From: an uncultured Lachnospira sp.
Lineage (GTDB): Bacteria > Bacillota > Clostridia > Lachnospirales > Lachnospiraceae
Length of the DNA: 64,000 nucleotides
Assembly (NCBI GenBank): GCA_934343805.1
Contig: CAKRIN010000001.1
Span: forward strand, 62,001 to 126,000
Reading direction: 5' to 3'
In this document: positions 63,441 to 64,000 of the stretch, piece by piece
Numbering within the stretch: the stretch's first letter is position 1
Layout: every line of letters begins with the position of its first letter
The notes under the pieces: model-generated
The model's database searches: none
What the model was told of the DNA's origin: nothing
What the model saw: the letters and a program-made list of their open reading frames with translations, nothing else
Translations under genes and position numbers: made by a program

Positions 63441-64000
63441 TTAAAGGAAAATATATTTCAATATGAACAACACCGCAAGTACATACATAAGTGGAGTAAT
63501 CTTCTTAGCCTTTCCAGCGACAAGATTAACAATAACATATGAAATAACACCAACTGCAATACCTTCTGAAATACTGTACATAAGTGGCATGCAGATAAGG
63601 CAAAGGTAAGCCGGGATACTCTCTGTTAAATCATTGAAATCAATTTCAACAACTGCACTTACCATAAGGAATCCCACAAAAATAAGTGCCGGAGCTGTTG
63701 CAAATCCAGGAATTGTAGTAAATACAGGTGCAAACACAATTGCGATAAGGAATAAGAAACCTGTTACAACTGAAGAAAGTCCTGTTCTTCCGCCTTCTGC
63801 AACACCTGATGAACTCTCAACAAATGTTGTTGTTGTAGAAGTACCCAGTACAGCACCTGCGCTTGTTGCGATAGCATCAGCTAAAAGAGCCTGCTTAATT
63901 CTAGGAAGTCTTCCGTTCTCATCAAGCATTTTAGCCTTATTGGCAACACCAATAAGTGTTCCAAGGGTATCGAACATATCTACGAAAAGGAATGAGCACA
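63441..64000 (-). CDS. NCS2/AzgA-type purine permease, 5' end outside window
   Basis: C-terminal part (about 186 codons) of an AzgA/PbuG-type adenine, guanine or hypoxanthine permease. The frame is open to the right edge; SFLFVDMFDTLGTLIGVA crosses the ATG that would otherwise look like a start, showing that this is an internal part. TTTTFVESSSGVAEGGRTGLSS is the family signature with the substrate-binding glutamate. Several membrane helices follow. A purine riboswitch, frequent before such genes, would lie beyond the window. Confidence 0.92.
   Translation of the reverse strand, partial: CSFLFVDMFDTLGTLIGVANKAKMLDENGRLPRIKQALLADAIATSAGAVLGTSTTTTFVESSSGVAEGGRTGLSSVVTGFLFLIAIVFAPVFTTIPGFATAPALIFVGFLMVSAVVEIDFNDLTESIPAYLCLICMPLMYSISEGIAVGVISYVIVNLVAGKAKKITPLMYVLAVLFILKYIFL

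Noticed and set aside
63441..63977. A complete small membrane protein starting at 63977
   Set aside because: The frame continues to the window edge with conserved permease sequence, so the ATG is internal.

Overview
This window looks like chromosomal DNA of a low-GC anaerobic Firmicute of the Lachnospiraceae. The best guess is a pectin-degrading gut species related to Lachnospira (Eubacterium) eligens. The reasons are two very large PL1+PL9 pectate lyases, many Clostridia-type genes (GGGtGRT protein, pyruvate phosphate dikinase, class I hybrid cluster protein, DUF4250), strong AGGAGG ribosome binding sites and sigma-A promoters. The species is inferred, not proven. No rRNA, tRNA, CRISPR array, IS element or intact prophage was seen. 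Most genes are on the minus strand.

Layout. 1-1327: uncharacterised Fe-S scaffold/GGGtGRT pair, cut by the left edge. 1481-8084: minus-strand operon yfbR - ATPase - topB - glmS - hexapeptide transferase, followed by asd (8225-9322) with its own promoter. 9575-18722: two paralogous pectate lyases, one with a C-terminal anchor and one without, sharing a promoter element at an identical distance from the start. 18891-21448: a phosphoesterase and a cytosolic BMP-type purine/nucleoside-binding protein. 21697-23579: an aminotransferase and KDPG aldolase (eda), the last step of pectin-derived sugar-acid catabolism. 23685-27432: an accessory island of decaying genes with five in-frame stops, one frameshift and a tandem duplication. 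27486-33843: MATE exporter, uracil salvage (uraA-upp) and ppdK. 34084-34715: a DUF4250 gene, then a convergent intergenic region with four identically built inverted repeats. 34716-37428: clpB under a CIRCE-covered promoter. 37488-42294: glycerate kinase, a membrane diguanylate cyclase and hcp. 42393-44701: a divergent SpoIID-like/amidase pair. 44779-46860: a zinc-ribbon membrane protein. 46980-54158: probable operon icd - CmpB-like - GDPD - ptsI - hflX - dfrA. 54340-56184: asnB. 56251-61149: operon of membrane protein - murI - ybaK - fliB - trpD - degV. 61263-64000: a tiny unknown gene, bifunctional homocysteine methyltransferase/MTHFR, and an NCS2 purine permease cut by the right edge.

How it fits together: secreted or anchored lyases cut pectate outside the cell and Eda finishes the derived sugar acid inside. 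PpdK, PtsI and glycerate kinase act around the PEP/pyruvate/glycerate node. UraA-Upp, the NCS2 permease, YfbR and DHFR serve nucleotide and folate supply. GlmS, the hexapeptide protein, MurI, Asd and the amidase pair serve the cell wall. The two places most worth follow-up are the four-unit inverted-repeat array at 34328-34608 and the decaying duplicated island at 23685-27432.
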